A DNA stretch of 15,640 nucleotides from Euperipatoides rowelli (GCA_003024985.2 PXIH01S0005095.1); one strand, 5' to 3'. Shown: positions 1-9,481, counted from the stretch's first letter. Notes: generated by a model not told the origin, from the sequence alone. Numbers and translations are program-made.

Positions 1-35
1 GACTCTCGGACTTTGCTATCTGAAGATATGAATTT
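1..35 (-). CDS. Partial exon of the same gene, cut by the window edge
   Basis: On the minus strand the tract TGTTGCTTATCTTTAG (AG at 37-36) precedes 35 nt that run off the left edge. Its first base completes the split AA|A Lys codon of the previous exon, and the reading continues NSYLQIAKSES without a stop. A second AG a few bases downstream would give an immediate in-frame stop, which favours this acceptor. The gene continues beyond position 1, so its 3' end and polyadenylation site are not in the window. Confidence 0.58.
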
Positions 36-383
36 CTAAAGATAAGCAACATGAGCTAAAATTACATCTGAATCTTTGGATGGAACGTCCAATCGTCAGA
101 AAAGTAATAAACATGTAAATATTGTAAATATATTTGTGTCTATTGTCTGTCTGTAAAATAGTGTAAATAGTTTCTCATCAATACCATTTGCCTCAGCCGT
201 CAGAAAAAAAAAAAGAAATATATATGTATTTTTTTTACATGCATAATAAACCTAAACCTACTTTATTATAATTAATCTTGAATGTTATATATAATGTAGT
301 TATTATAATGTATTCACATTATTATATTTCTGTAAACTCACAATCACATTGATACCAAATTAAAATTTATATATAATATTTAC
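36..383 (-). other. Short intron between the last two visible exons
   Basis: Minus-strand GT at 383-382 and AG at 37-36 bound this 348-bp stretch. It is AT-rich with an A-run near 205-215. No repeat, gene or RNA signature was recognised in it. Confidence 0.55.
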
Positions 384-508
384 TTGGAATAACCAGAAAA
401 GCACTTTATTGCATACAGATATCTCAATGTTTGCTCAGGCCAGTCATTAAACAGTTCCTGGTGAAGACTACCTAAGGGTGGAGATCCTAAAAATATGTTG
501 ATAATTTC
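384..508 (-). CDS. Internal exon of the same unidentified gene
   Basis: Exon of 125 nt on the minus strand, the clearest coding signal in the window. The acceptor is TTAATCTTTCTTCAG (AG at 510-509) and the donor is TTCCAA|GTAAAT (GT at 383-382). It reads without stops as EIINIFLGSPPLGSLHQELF, then NDWPEQTLRYLYAIKCFSGYS, ending with two bases of a split Lys codon (phase 2). The exon is much richer in G and C than the introns and shows normal codon use. It joins in frame to the exon at 1252-1335 (743-bp intron) and to the partial exon at 1-35 (348-bp intron). The Trp-Pro-Glu and leucine-rich pattern suggests amphipathic helices; no named domain is recognised. Confidence 0.8.
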
Positions 509-1251
509 CTGAAGAAAGATTAAAAAAATATTATACTTTATTCATCAAATAATATATTTTCTCAAATTATTTTTTTTAAATTTTTAATAACAAAGCAATT
601 ATTTCTGATTTTTTAAGCTAATATCTAATATCTAATACAAAATTTAACATTTCAAATGCTGGAGAAAGTTCGAAAGGTAAGTTTTTATCATTGTGGTAGC
701 TCAGCAATTTTCAGAGTAAACAACAAATATTCTGATTCATTTTTAACGGTTGTATGCACAAAAATTTTCTCCAGTTATAAAACCTATGGACACTAAATTG
801 AATGTATGTCAAAATGTAAAAATTGAGATTGATATTTTGATAACACAGAGATGTTAACTTTTGGAGAGAATCATCAGTAGTCGCACACTTATATTCTCTA
901 TTCTCATGGAATATACATTTTTAGCTTTTAAGTCATAATTTCTAAGCTAAAATAATAAAAGTAATTTCAATACTAATAAGATCAGGGATCAATCACTTTC
1001 CCATTTTTAATGTTCAACTCAAGACAAAGATCACAGATTTGTATTGATCACAGAAATTATCACATTAAAAAAATATCCTTATTCTCCTATAGATGACAGC
1101 ATGATCCATTAAAGGTGGAATTTATTTTCAAGCATACATGATTACTTTTGCGAGTGGGCATGCTAAACTAAATCTCTTTTATGAATATTTAAAACATCTT
1201 TAATTGAATTAATAAAGTATTTATTATTTTATTTATTTAAATTAACCTTAC
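509..1251 (-). other. Intron of 743 bp
   Basis: GT at 1251-1250 and AG at 510-509 on the minus strand. The content is AT-rich with A/T runs. I see no open frame, tRNA-like box or transposon end in it. Confidence 0.6.
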
Positions 1252-1335
1252 TTCTCTGTTAACTGTAAGCACTGAAGTATCTTCTATGCATTTCATGGTA
1301 AAATTTCGGCAGCTCCCCATCATGTGATCCATTAC
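1252..1335 (-). CDS. Internal exon of the same unidentified gene
   Basis: Exon of 84 nt (28 codons, phase 0 at both ends) on the minus strand. The acceptor is preceded by TTACCTTTTATTTAG (AG at 1337-1336) and the donor is GAGAA|GTAAGG (GT at 1251-1250), a near-consensus 5' splice site. It encodes VMDHMMGSCRNFTMKC followed by IEDTSVLTVNRE. The other two frames are worse: one meets a stop within the exon. The upstream candidate exon (9482-9570) ends in phase 0 and the downstream one (384-508) starts in phase 0, so all three join without a stop. The protein family is not recognised; the sequence could be a helical segment of a large protein, but that is inference. Confidence 0.72.
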
Positions 1336-2578
1336 CTAAATAAAAGGTAACAAATAAATAGTCATGAAAAACATAAGAATATATCAATATAAACTATTAT
1401 TTAAAATAAAAAATACAGTTTTAAAAATGAACAATGTTGTCATTGTAATTTAATGAGATTTATGTTCAATCCAATTTATATTTATTTCTAAAGTCATCAA
1501 ATTTTAATTTGATATTAATCCCTTATTTTTTTAAGTCCATTAAGGAATTATTTTAATATCATTAAACAACAATACAGATTACATTTTTATTAATTTATTG
1601 GATTAGAACTTATTATAATTCAATTTCTTAGTTTCAGTTTACATTTTTTTCTAGTAACATATTGTTATTTACTCAGTAATGTTATTTAATTCAATTTAAT
1701 AATAATATCATCTAACAAGGATTAAATAGACAAAGTTGGCAATTTAATATACAATATATACCAAACAGGATTTTACATTTAATTTATTTGATGATGTGGA
1801 TGTTTTAACTCATTATAAGTTATTCCATAAAAAGAGAAAGGCCAACTTTATTATAAATGATAGAATCTTTGACAAAAGTAGCTAATGCATTCTATAGTGA
1901 AAAATTTTTAAATTTAAAAATTATGATGCTGATTAATAATGAACAGTCTTAAATTCCTGTAATAATAGATAAAACAATTTAATACTCCCCTCTTTATTAT
2001 AAAAACAGTGGAAGGCACATTTTATACATGATTTGCATGTCTTTTAAGACTTAGTAGCATTGCCAAACGTTTCAGAAATCTAATATTATTCATCACACTG
2101 ATCAGCAAAGATTTTGTCACATGCAAAACAAAAAATAATAATAAAGGTTTCTTATGCATTTTTACACATGAAATCCAAAATGTTTTCAGAATTTCTCTAT
2201 CACCCTTAGTTTGCTTGTTCTAGTATATTCACATATCATTACATACTGTAAGCTTTATACAATATGTAGCAGTTCTCTCTTGATCATGTGAAACAAAAAG
2301 TTTAACATACACAACTATTTTCTAAATTATTATCTAAAATGGCCAAGCTATTGGACCTCACAAAAAATAATTTTTAAACCACAATCCAGAGGCATCCAGA
2401 AGTATACAGAAACATGACTCGACATGTCTGCACATGCCAACAGTACTCACTCCTGAGAAAGAGCTACCTGTCAGATCTTACTTTGTAAACATCACTGGTG
2501 CATTGACTTTTCCATTAGGTTTAAAAGTTGTACTTTTGTGGATATAAGTATTGTGCTGATACCCTGAACATCATTATA
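1336..2578 (-). other. Start of the 8.1-kb intron; AT-rich, no gene seen
   Basis: This is the acceptor-proximal part of the intron 1336-9481. The DNA is about three-quarters A+T with no coding signal on either strand. Short words AAAGTTGGC (about 1733) and GCCAACTTT (about 1843) form an isolated inverted pair, which is too little to call an element. Confidence 0.5.
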
Positions 2579-3510
2579 ATGCCAAGAGACTATGATAATA
2601 GTCTGAATTCTTTCTGCTACATTTGGGCTGAGTTGACATTCAAATTTCAAAAATGTTCTTTCACATTACCATTGCGAAATGCTATGAGAACTACTTTGGT
2701 TTAAAGTGTGTGACAAGAACAAAAGTTGTGTCCCCATATTTGTTGTGTCACATGTGCCAGGCTTCTAACAGCATGGGCAATTGGTTCAGGCCTTATGCTT
2801 TTTGCCATTCCCATGGTTTGGAGAGAACTGAAATACTATGCTTTGGATTGTTACTTATGCCTGACAAATATAAAAGGTATAACACAAAAATCCAAATATA
2901 CTGTTAAAAATCCTGATTTATAATCTGCTATGAGGCCAGTACCTCATACTTAGGGATTACCTATTCCAGAGTCCAAAGCCTCCAAACAACATGATACTGA
3001 GTGATGATAGGACTGGTGATGAAAAAGTTGACCGATCTGAGAACAATATGGATTTTGATATAACATTTGAAGCAAACTGTTCTTCAAATGAACAATATTT
3101 GATGTGTTAAGGAGATCTTAATGATCTTGTCCATAATTTAAACTTATTTAAGAAGCTAGCCAGGTTAAAGGTTGGAATCTTCTCCAGAAGGAAACTAGAG
3201 TTCGCTTTTAATCATGATCATGATGACGTTTTCAAATCTTTTTTCTCCCTTGAATATGGTAAGGTGTTTTGCATTGATGTTTGTTCTGTTATGGAGGAAC
3301 TTGGCCATGAATATTAACACCGATGAATGGTGCTTGTTTATCAATTTATGTGAAATTAATCTTGAAAGTGGTTCTACTCCACAACTGAAATAAGTTACAC
3401 TTTATTCCTCTGGCCCAGGCAACTAACACGAAGGAAACTTATAATATGAAGCTTCTATTGGAAACAAGTAAGTACAGTGACTTTAAGTGGAATATATACA
3501 AATAAAGAGT
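2579..3510 (+). pseudogene. Decayed copy of a repetitive invertebrate protein family (CxxC N-terminus, 'DEWRLFID-like' core)
   Basis: A broken plus-strand coding remnant read across frames. From 2579 it starts MPRDYDNSLNSFCYIW; then in another frame comes CYENYFGLKCVTRTK (about 2677), then CPHICCVTCARLLTAW and FAIPMVWRELKYYALDCYLC (about 2729-2860) and SAMRPVPHT. Further on are GDLNDLVHNLNLFKKLARLK (from about 3111), FFSLEYGKVFCIDVCSVMEE, DEWCLFINLCEINL and YNMKLLLETSKYSDFKWNIY (to about 3500). From memory, this order matches a protein family present in many copies in insect, cnidarian and other invertebrate genomes, with paired cysteines at the front and a Y/FCxD..., DEWRLFIDSS-type core. 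The intact family carries Cys where this copy has Trp in FCYIW. Damage includes at least two frameshifts before 2730, stops at about 2921, 3108 and 3316, and loss of the C-terminal part after 3510. It lies inside the host intron in the opposite orientation. The family's function is not known to me. Confidence 0.62.
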
Positions 3511-3614
3511 GATGTTATAAATAATATATTATAGTAATGATGAATATAATGTTGACAAAAAGTACTAGTATCGGCCAGAAAACTCAGTAGCTCCATTGTT
3601 CCAAGACAAAATGG

Positions 3615-4005
3615 TTCATCATCCTAACTCCCACTAGGTAATACATAACAATGCCCTAACCCTATTGAGAACCAAGAGTAGCAATAAGCCTTTTTGATCG
3701 TTTCTGATAATTTTACGCAACTTCCGTCAACTCTGCCATTAGTCAATCAAAGGCCTTTGTCAGAATAATGGAACCCCTTGGTTTTCTAGGCAGATGCTAG
3801 TAAAATTGTGTATAACCTATTTACTGACCCTTCTAGAAACTTTTTGCATGTTTCCCGGAACTTTATTGGTTAATGGTTGGGCTGATGGAAGTTCTGTCAA
3901 AATTACCAAAAACAATCAAAAAAAAATTAATGCACTTCTTGATTATCTTAGGGTGGGGCAAAGTGGGTTTATTATCTAGTATGAGTTAGGGTTCAGGGTT
4001 AGGGT
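3615..4005. repeat. Fold-back (inverted-arm) repeat with about 110-bp spacer
   Basis: The left arm (about 3615-3750) and right arm (about 3862-4005) are imperfect reverse complements. Reverse-complementing the right arm gives CCCTAACTCATACTAG against left CCTAACTCCCACTAGG. It also gives TTGATTGTTTTTGGTAATTT against left TTGATCGTTTCTGATAATTT, and AGAACTTCCATCAG against left GCAACTTCCGTCAA. The pairing continues as CCATTAACCAATAA against CCATTAGTCAATCA. This is the layout of an old fold-back MITE. Part of the right arm recurs at 10460-10598, which supports a dispersed family. No coding potential is credible; the 61-residue frame at 3794 crosses spacer and right arm. Confidence 0.65.
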
Positions 4006-4101
4006 GAAGTTGTTGTAAAAATAACTAGAATGGTCAGCTAGTAGGTTCAATTGCCAAAAAGTCAAGATGGGGAAATAATACGTCAAAAATCTCTCCATAT
4101 A

Positions 4102-4187
4102 AAATCCTTATGTATGGTTGATCTTTTAGAATTTGAGGTAAGGATTGGGAAAGGGGGAAGTGGTGGGGATTGGGAAAAATTGGGTAA
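4102..4187 (+). repeat. Direct repeat, copy 1
   Basis: Starts AAATCCTTATGTATGGTTGA and continues TCTTTTAGAATTTGAG, then a G-rich tail (GGGAAAGGGGGAAGTGG). It matches 4521-4605, with only two changes in the first 37 bases and a looser match through the G-rich part. Confidence 0.7.
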
Positions 4188-4224
4188 CTAATATTCAATA
4201 ACTTATGTATTATGAATTATTATT

Positions 4225-4500
4225 ATCTAGCCCTTCTAGCCTGGTCAAGGGGTAACATTTGTCAACTCGACACTACGAGTGATCTTGTATCCACTGGTTC
4301 GAATCCAGTAAAGATCTATTTTCAGGATTTGTTTGACATACTGTGTATCAATTTTTTCATTATATATTAAGCTTTATTAATGAATTGTAAACTTGGATAA
4401 GCTCTGTATAAATTATGAATGTAGGCTAATTTGAATATTGTATGTATAGAGTAATGTAATAAGTTTGTAACATGAATAAATTTATTTTTGAAAAATAAAA
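4225..4500 (+). repeat. tRNA-derived SINE (Pol III A and B boxes)
   Basis: The A-box-like TGGTCAAGGGG lies at 4242-4252 and a perfect B box GGTTCGAATCC at 4296-4306. The B box sits in a perfect T-arm, ACTGG (4293-4297) with CCAGT (4305-4309). Between the boxes, ACTCG (4265-4269) pairs with CGAGT (4276-4280) like an anticodon stem, followed by a 12-nt variable region. The A box resembles the Leu/Ser class. Acceptor ends do not pair (the T-arm is followed by AAAGATC and no matching 5' strand exists), so this is a tRNA-derived SINE or tRNA pseudogene, not a working tRNA. The SINE body to about 4500 is inferred from the A/T-rich tail ending GAAAAATAAAAG. Confidence 0.6.
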
Positions 4501-4520
4501 GATCATTATCTATATATTTT

Positions 4521-4605
4521 AAATCCTTATGTACAGTTGATCTTTTAGAATTTGAGGGTAGGTTGGGGGAGAAGGGTAAGTGGGGGATGGGGTAAATTGA
4601 GGCCA
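4521..4605 (+). repeat. Direct repeat, copy 2
   Basis: Starts AAATCCTTATGTACAGTTGA, continues TCTTTTAGAATTTGAG, then a G-rich tail. It is the partner of 4102-4187, about 420 bp away. The tRNA-like SINE head lies between the two copies. Possible explanations are the arms of one composite element or a local duplication; 85 bp is too long for a normal target-site duplication. Confidence 0.7.
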
Positions 4606-7059
4606 AAATGGGTTGAGGCTGGAAATAAATTCCCATTATTTGGGAAGGTTGATTAGCAACTTTAGGGTGCAGATGTTATGCATGGGACATCTAGTATTAT
4701 TTTATTTATATTTTTTAATAAATCATTATGTATTTACGTTTTTGATGCCATTTGTAAAAGCGCTATATTTTATTTTTATTAGATTGAAATGCATTGAATG
4801 AATAGAAGTTTATAAAGGTAAGATTATTTAGGTAATATAAAAAAATTGAAAAACCATTTCTGTTATTGTATATAATTTCATTTACTGTTAATTTTTTTTG
4901 TGATCATTAATTTTAAGAGTAAAATATTGTTGAGATATTATTAAAGTGCAAGCAATTAAAAACAATAAATAGTCACATACTGCATATTGTACAAATAAAA
5001 CATGTAATGTAAAAGTAATATGTTAATAATGGAAGGATAGTCAGGAGCAGTATTATTTTTATTTAGAACTTAAAATGATTGTAGGTGCTTGTTAAAATAT
5101 AAATATTATGTTTCAATAAAAACAAGGATTTAAGCAAAGAAAAGTAATCAGAAGTAATGCCTGTGTGTGAATTAAAGAGATAATGGGTCACAAGAGGATA
5201 GGATAGAATAAGGTAATCTACTTTGTAGTCTTGAGACTGAATCTTGTATTTCCATTAAGTAAATAATATAATTATTAACACAGAAGTCATTAAAAGCATC
5301 GGCCTCTGAGAAATGTATAATTAAAGTAGCTAAGGCACATAAATTGTTTAGGTTTTAACTTACTAACATAATATAATTATTATAATTAAATGATAAATTT
5401 GATCCATATGTGTCGAGCTAAAGAAAAAGTTATATTTTTAAGAAGTTGAAACCAGAAATTAAACAAAATAGCAAAGAGGTAGAATTTGGAACCGTGTATT
5501 AAAATTTTCTTTTAAATTTCCCTCTTGCAAGTCAATATTGTCAAAATTCAAAAAGAAAAACTGATCCTTTTAATTTCTTTCTTTCTTTTTTTTTTTGTGA
5601 TAAAATAATTAATAATTAAACCAGGAGAGTGGTTAGGAAAAAGTATAGTGGAATGAAAACGTGAAGAAAAAATGGAAAAGTACAAATAAAATAATAAAAT
5701 TAAAGCCCAAACTAGGAAAATCAATAACAACAAATAAATTATAACATTAATAGAACCAATTGCTGCTCAGGATGATTATAGTAATCACATCAAAATCTCA
5801 TATTTTGAATAGAATCAACACAAAACATCAACTGTGGCCAAACAAAATAATTTAAAAAGTCATAAAAATACAATTAAAAATTATTCATTCCATTTGAATA
5901 AAATTTGTCATGGTTATTGTTATTGGATACCTTATAATAGACCTAACATTTATGTGGTAATAGGAATCTAATCACATTTACACACAATATTATACTGCTT
6001 GTATGTTACTGCATTTGTGGTAACAAGTCTACTGTATAGTCACACTTATACACATATGATAAAATATACAGTGTAGGCCTATACACTCATATATTGCTAA
6101 AAAAATAAGTATGTACACTATACATTAAAAAAAGATATCCAGGAAAAGGGGGAGAGGGGTGAGTTGTGTGCACACAAGTATTGAAAGTTAGATTAATACC
6201 AGTGTTCATTATTAACAGATGAAAAAAAATGACTCAAAGCTACATAAAGAACTAGCATATAAAATCAAACACACAGCAATATGATTTTATTTTTAAATTT
6301 ATCAATAATATAAATAAAATACTTTAAAAAAAAAACATTTCAATTGAGGCCAAAATATAAGAATTTGAAAGGTATATAACCATTTTAATAACTTAGAGAA
6401 CTAAGTAGGCTATTCCATTTCAATGATTGTAAGAAGTAAGTATACTAGCAGGCAAACAAAAAGGCAAACAAAATTTAATATTCATTTTAATTAAAAATTA
6501 ATAATTGTTGCTTGTAATTTCATCTCTCATCATTTGAGCTAAATGAATCTCTTATCAAATATGATTCTTGAATAATGTTCTTAAATATTCTATTGAACAT
6601 TTTAGAATTTATTTGCATTGGACATTAAGATATTTTCATATTTTATTTTTACTTATTGATAATTAGGATTAATGTAAAGAATAAAAACATAACATCTACA
6701 TTATTTATAAAATATGGTTTTTCACTTTATCAAATCATGTTTTCATTGTACACTAATGGGAAACACTGCAATTTGCTTTAAAAACTCTTATCTCACACAT
6801 GGTGAACAATATATTACATTAAATTGAAGAACCAGAAGATGCCAATACCAGTTGACAGGGATATAATTTTTTGTAAATATTTCCTAAAAATTTGTTTATT
6901 ATCATATGTGTAATAAATGTTTACTAATCTTTATTTATTCATCATGTGTGTAAATAACCTTTATATCTAACTGAGCCAACCCTTGGGCTAAAAGGTTATA
7001 TCTTAATTAAATTTTGTTAAATCTACTGTTTGTATTATCTATATTAATACGTGAAGGGA
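4606..7059. other. AT-rich intronic DNA, no gene or element identified
   Basis: About 2.45 kb of AT-rich sequence with A/T homopolymers and a T/C-rich tract near 5575-5597. Short open frames here (for example 4613-4801 plus and 5548-5733 minus) have low-complexity AT-driven composition, no recognisable motif and no splice context. The palindromic word TAGGCCTA occurs at 6074-6081. I see no transposon ends or tRNA boxes. Confidence 0.5.
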
Positions 7060-7380
7060 AAACTTTGGATCCCTTTTTAAGCATATTGAGCGCATGGAGG
7101 AGTGTGAGATTTGGCAGAGTTAAAGTTTATATGGNTTAAATAAATTCTCTTAGGCTATTACAGATGATAAACCTTCATGTAAAAATCTGTTAGATTTGTT
7201 GAACAAAGATAAAATATTTTATGGTATGTTAATTCCTGAAACAGATCGTATTTCCAATGAAAAATTGCAGATTCACGTAATACACTAATTTATAGACATA
7301 TTTGACAATTACACTTCAATGACAAAACAGTTGATAGCATGAACTTTGGATGTATTTTTATTTAGAAGGATAAATAAATG
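7060..7380 (+). pseudogene. Unidentified decayed coding remnant
   Basis: The plus strand reads FGSLFKHIERMEECEIWQS from about 7062, then, after a stop and shift (with an N at 7135), AITDDKPSCKNLLDLLNKDK, IFYGMLIPETDRISNEKLQ and IHVIH to about 7288. After another stop it reads FIDIFDNYTSMTKQLIA. This composition (charged, few low-complexity runs) is unlike the surrounding AT-rich shadows, so it looks like former coding DNA with at least three stops. A splice-acceptor-like TTAGGCTATTACAG precedes part of it, but reading on past the nearest GTATGT is more protein-like than stopping there. It may come from a transposon; I do not recognise the family. Confidence 0.35.
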
Positions 7381-7452
7381 AGGGAAGGCGAAGAGGATTT
7401 TTTTTTTGAAATTTACAAACATTTAAAATTAATAATTATTAATATTAATATT

Positions 7453-7520
7453 GTGAAGCAAAATTGCCTAAATTTTATATTACTTTAACTTTTAGCGAGT
7501 ATGCTGACATAAATAACGCA
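7453..7520 (+). repeat. Terminal segment of the same repeat family as 8774-9223
   Basis: GTGAAGCAAAATTGCC at 7454 recurs exactly on the minus strand at the right end of the hairpin element (about 9222-9207). Similarity continues: CTAAATTTTATATTACTTTAA here against CCACATTTAATGTTACTTTAA there. This indicates a second, truncated or diverged copy starting near 7453. Its other end was not located. Confidence 0.5.
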
Positions 7521-8116
7521 CATTTTTTGCAAAATTTGTCTATGTTTATGGTCTTGTGGGTTTATCTTTGTCTTTTATTCTTAAATCTGCCCCACCCACA
7601 GTATAATATTGATAGGTTTTTACCATTCAACTATCTCATTTTACAGTTATTTAGAATTCTTTGTAAAAATATGTCCTGACATAAATTTTATGACGTGCAC
7701 TTTGTTGATGTATGATTTTTTTTTGTATTATTAGGTAACGGAAAAGTAAAGAATATTAGCTTTTATGAAATGCTATTAATGTAATTTGTTTACATGCAAA
7801 CAACATTCACAAACAGAAATACTTTGCCTAGAATGTAGAAAAATGAATAATTTAGATTAGATATACAGGAAGGCTATACCATTATATAATTTTTTTTTTT
7901 TTACATTTGTTTTCTTCAAGTAACATAACATAGTTATGGTTTTGTTTTGTTTTAACCCTAGAATACTAGTCATGGGTAAATTTTACCCAGTAAATTTTTC
8001 ATTTTAGAAAAAAGTGCACAAAATTTTTTTTTAGAAGTTTTAATTTTTCAGCACCTTTCTAAATCTCAAAAAGTATTGTTATAGCCTAAAATAATCTGGC
8101 ATATGACAACAAAAAA

Positions 8117-8152
8117 CTTAAAATAAGCCAAGGGGCAGTGGCTTATTTTAAG
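8117..8152. repeat. Perfect 14-bp stem hairpin inside the MITE
   Basis: CTTAAAATAAGCCA (8117-8130) and TGGCTTATTTTAAG (8139-8152) are exact reverse complements around an 8-nt loop AGGGGCAG. The same structure forms on either strand. Confidence 0.85.
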
Positions 8153-8213
8153 CCCAAGCTAGCGATCAGGGTTCACGGCTTGAGCTGTCCGGCCTCGCTT
8201 TCGATCTGTCTTT

Positions 8214-8237
8214 ACAAATACAAATACAAATACAAAT
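8214..8237 (+). repeat. (ACAAAT)4 microsatellite
   Basis: Four uninterrupted ACAAAT hexamers inside the MITE, immediately after a GC-rich stretch (8153-8210). They may mark the 3' tail of a nested short element. Confidence 0.85.
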
Positions 8238-8773
8238 ATGACGGTCAACAACAGACTATAGTCCAGCAAGGTTGTCCCTGGTCCTAATCTAATATTTTTT
8301 TTTTTTTTATNTCAATCATTTAGTAGTAAACAATTAAAAATACAAACAAAAACTCAATATCAACATAAAAAAGTCTAAAAACCATTTCACTTTGCCCCAC
8401 TCTCCCTTAATAACGATACATTTTGGAAGACTAGTATTCTAGGGTTAAATCAAACTTTATGTGCTAATAAGTTAATAACCAAAATTACAAACATAAAAGC
8501 TATAAAATTAATTTAAAAATTACTAAATTTACAAATTTTACTCCATATATTAGCATAGGCCTATGCAGATTTGTTTTAATTGTAGGGATTTATGGTATAA
8601 TTTTAAATTAGTATTAAAAATCTATACTAAACAAAAAAGTAGCAACTTTTAACAAAATATAGAATAGATTTACAATTAATTTCATTATTACTCATATTTA
8701 GAAGTTCTTGTAATTATTGCTTTTTGATACATAGGATTCTATGAATCGTAAAAAGGTATGACAATCGCCTAAT

Positions 8774-9223
8774 TGTGTTTAAAATTTGTGCACACTCACT
8801 TTAAGGTTAAGTTATATAGCATTCAGCACACAACTAGCTAACTTCAAATATTAATTAGCTATCTATGGCGACTTTGACATAATCCTGTCTCTTGACACAA
8901 CTTAATTAGAAAATTATTGAGATTTTTTAAAGATAGTCTTAGGATAAATATTATTTTTCAAAAGGTAAATCAATGCAATATTTAATTTATTTAGTCCTGC
9001 ATTTTGGAAAGTAATATTTAAGTATTTATCCTAAGACTTTAAAAAATCTCACTTCTAATTAAGTAGAGGCAAGCCTGCCCCCTGAAGAGATACGTTATAT
9101 TGAAATGGCTCTAGGGGGCTCATTAATATTTAAATAATTTGCATTCAAATCATTTACTTCTAGCTGTGTGCTGAATGCTATATGATTTAAAGTAACATTA
9201 AATGTGGGCAATTTTGCTTCACA
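8774..9223. mobile_element. Long inverted-repeat (hairpin) MITE, about 450 bp
   Basis: Left and right arms are imperfect reverse complements over roughly 170-200 bp each, around a short centre near 8960-9010. Matching blocks are ATATAGCATTCAGCACACA (left about 8814, also in the reversed right arm) and GAGATTTTTTAAAG...GTCTTAGGATAAATA (left about 8919). CTTAATTAGAA adjoins the second block in both arms. The outer ends read TGTGTTTAAAATTTG on the left and, reversed, TGTGAAGCAAAATTG on the right. The right arm also carries a GC-richer block at 9065-9120 that aligns poorly with the left arm. No convincing target-site duplication was found, so the superfamily is unassigned. Confidence 0.72.
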
Positions 9224-9319
9224 ATGATTGCTGGTGTTTTCACAAACTTATTAATGTGAAGATAGTGTAAATAGATGTTTTCACACCACAATTGATATTA
9301 CTAAAATTATTATTATGAA

Positions 9320-9440
9320 TAATATGAAATAATAATAATGCTAATTATAATGAAAGTGATAATGATGACCATTGTGGTGATAGTGCTAGTAATGATGATT
9401 GATAAGCTCCACATTATCATCATCATCAAAATAATAAAAA
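9320..9440. repeat. Trinucleotide-like low-complexity tract (AAT/ATG/ATC)
   Basis: Runs such as AATAATAATGC, GATAATGATGACC and ATCATCATCATC form a degenerate ATG/ATC/AAT simple repeat. It creates the Asp-rich stretch in the read-through minus-strand frame next to the exon at 9482-9570 and is not coding. Confidence 0.7.
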
Positions 9441-9481
9441 TAATTTCCAAGTTTGATATCAGAAAGTAGAATGCCATTTAC

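Larger units (their letters stand above)
7956..8444. mobile_element. Complete piggyBac-type MITE (489 bp, TTAA target site)
   Basis: The element starts CCCTAGAATACTAGTC (7956-7971) and ends with its exact reverse complement GACTAGTATTCTAGGG (8429-8444): a perfect 16-bp terminal inverted repeat. It is flanked on both sides by TTAA (7952-7955 and 8445-8448), the target duplicated by piggyBac-superfamily transposons, whose ends typically begin CCC. Just inside the left end is a perfect palindrome TGGGTAAA-T-TTTACCCA (7973-7989). There is no transposase, so movement would have depended on an autonomous relative. Inside are a 14-bp perfect hairpin (8117-8152) and a GC-rich stretch with an ACAAAT repeat. 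Intact ends suggest a relatively recent insertion. Confidence 0.9.

Noticed and set aside
1-39. Plus-strand reading DSRTLLSEDMNF and stop, as the end of a gene
   Set aside because: The minus-strand exon explains the same bases with matching phase to two strong exons.
3984-4004. Interstitial telomere (TTAGGG-like) repeat
   Set aside because: The string is shared with the repeat copy at 10571-10591, so it is part of that repeat; the units are not in regular tandem.
4231-4316. Functional tRNA gene
   Set aside because: B box and T-arm are perfect, but the acceptor strands do not pair and the anticodon-like loop has six bases.
7464-7679. 71-residue plus-strand hydrophobic frame as a small membrane protein
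   Set aside because: It starts inside the repeat end at 7453 using a non-ATG codon, has an AT-driven Phe/Leu/Ile composition and no splice or conservation evidence.
8386-8408. MITE segment CACTTTGCCCCACTCTCCC as a third copy of the fold-back arm
   Set aside because: Only about 15 bases resemble the arm's CACTTTGCCCCACCC and the match does not extend.
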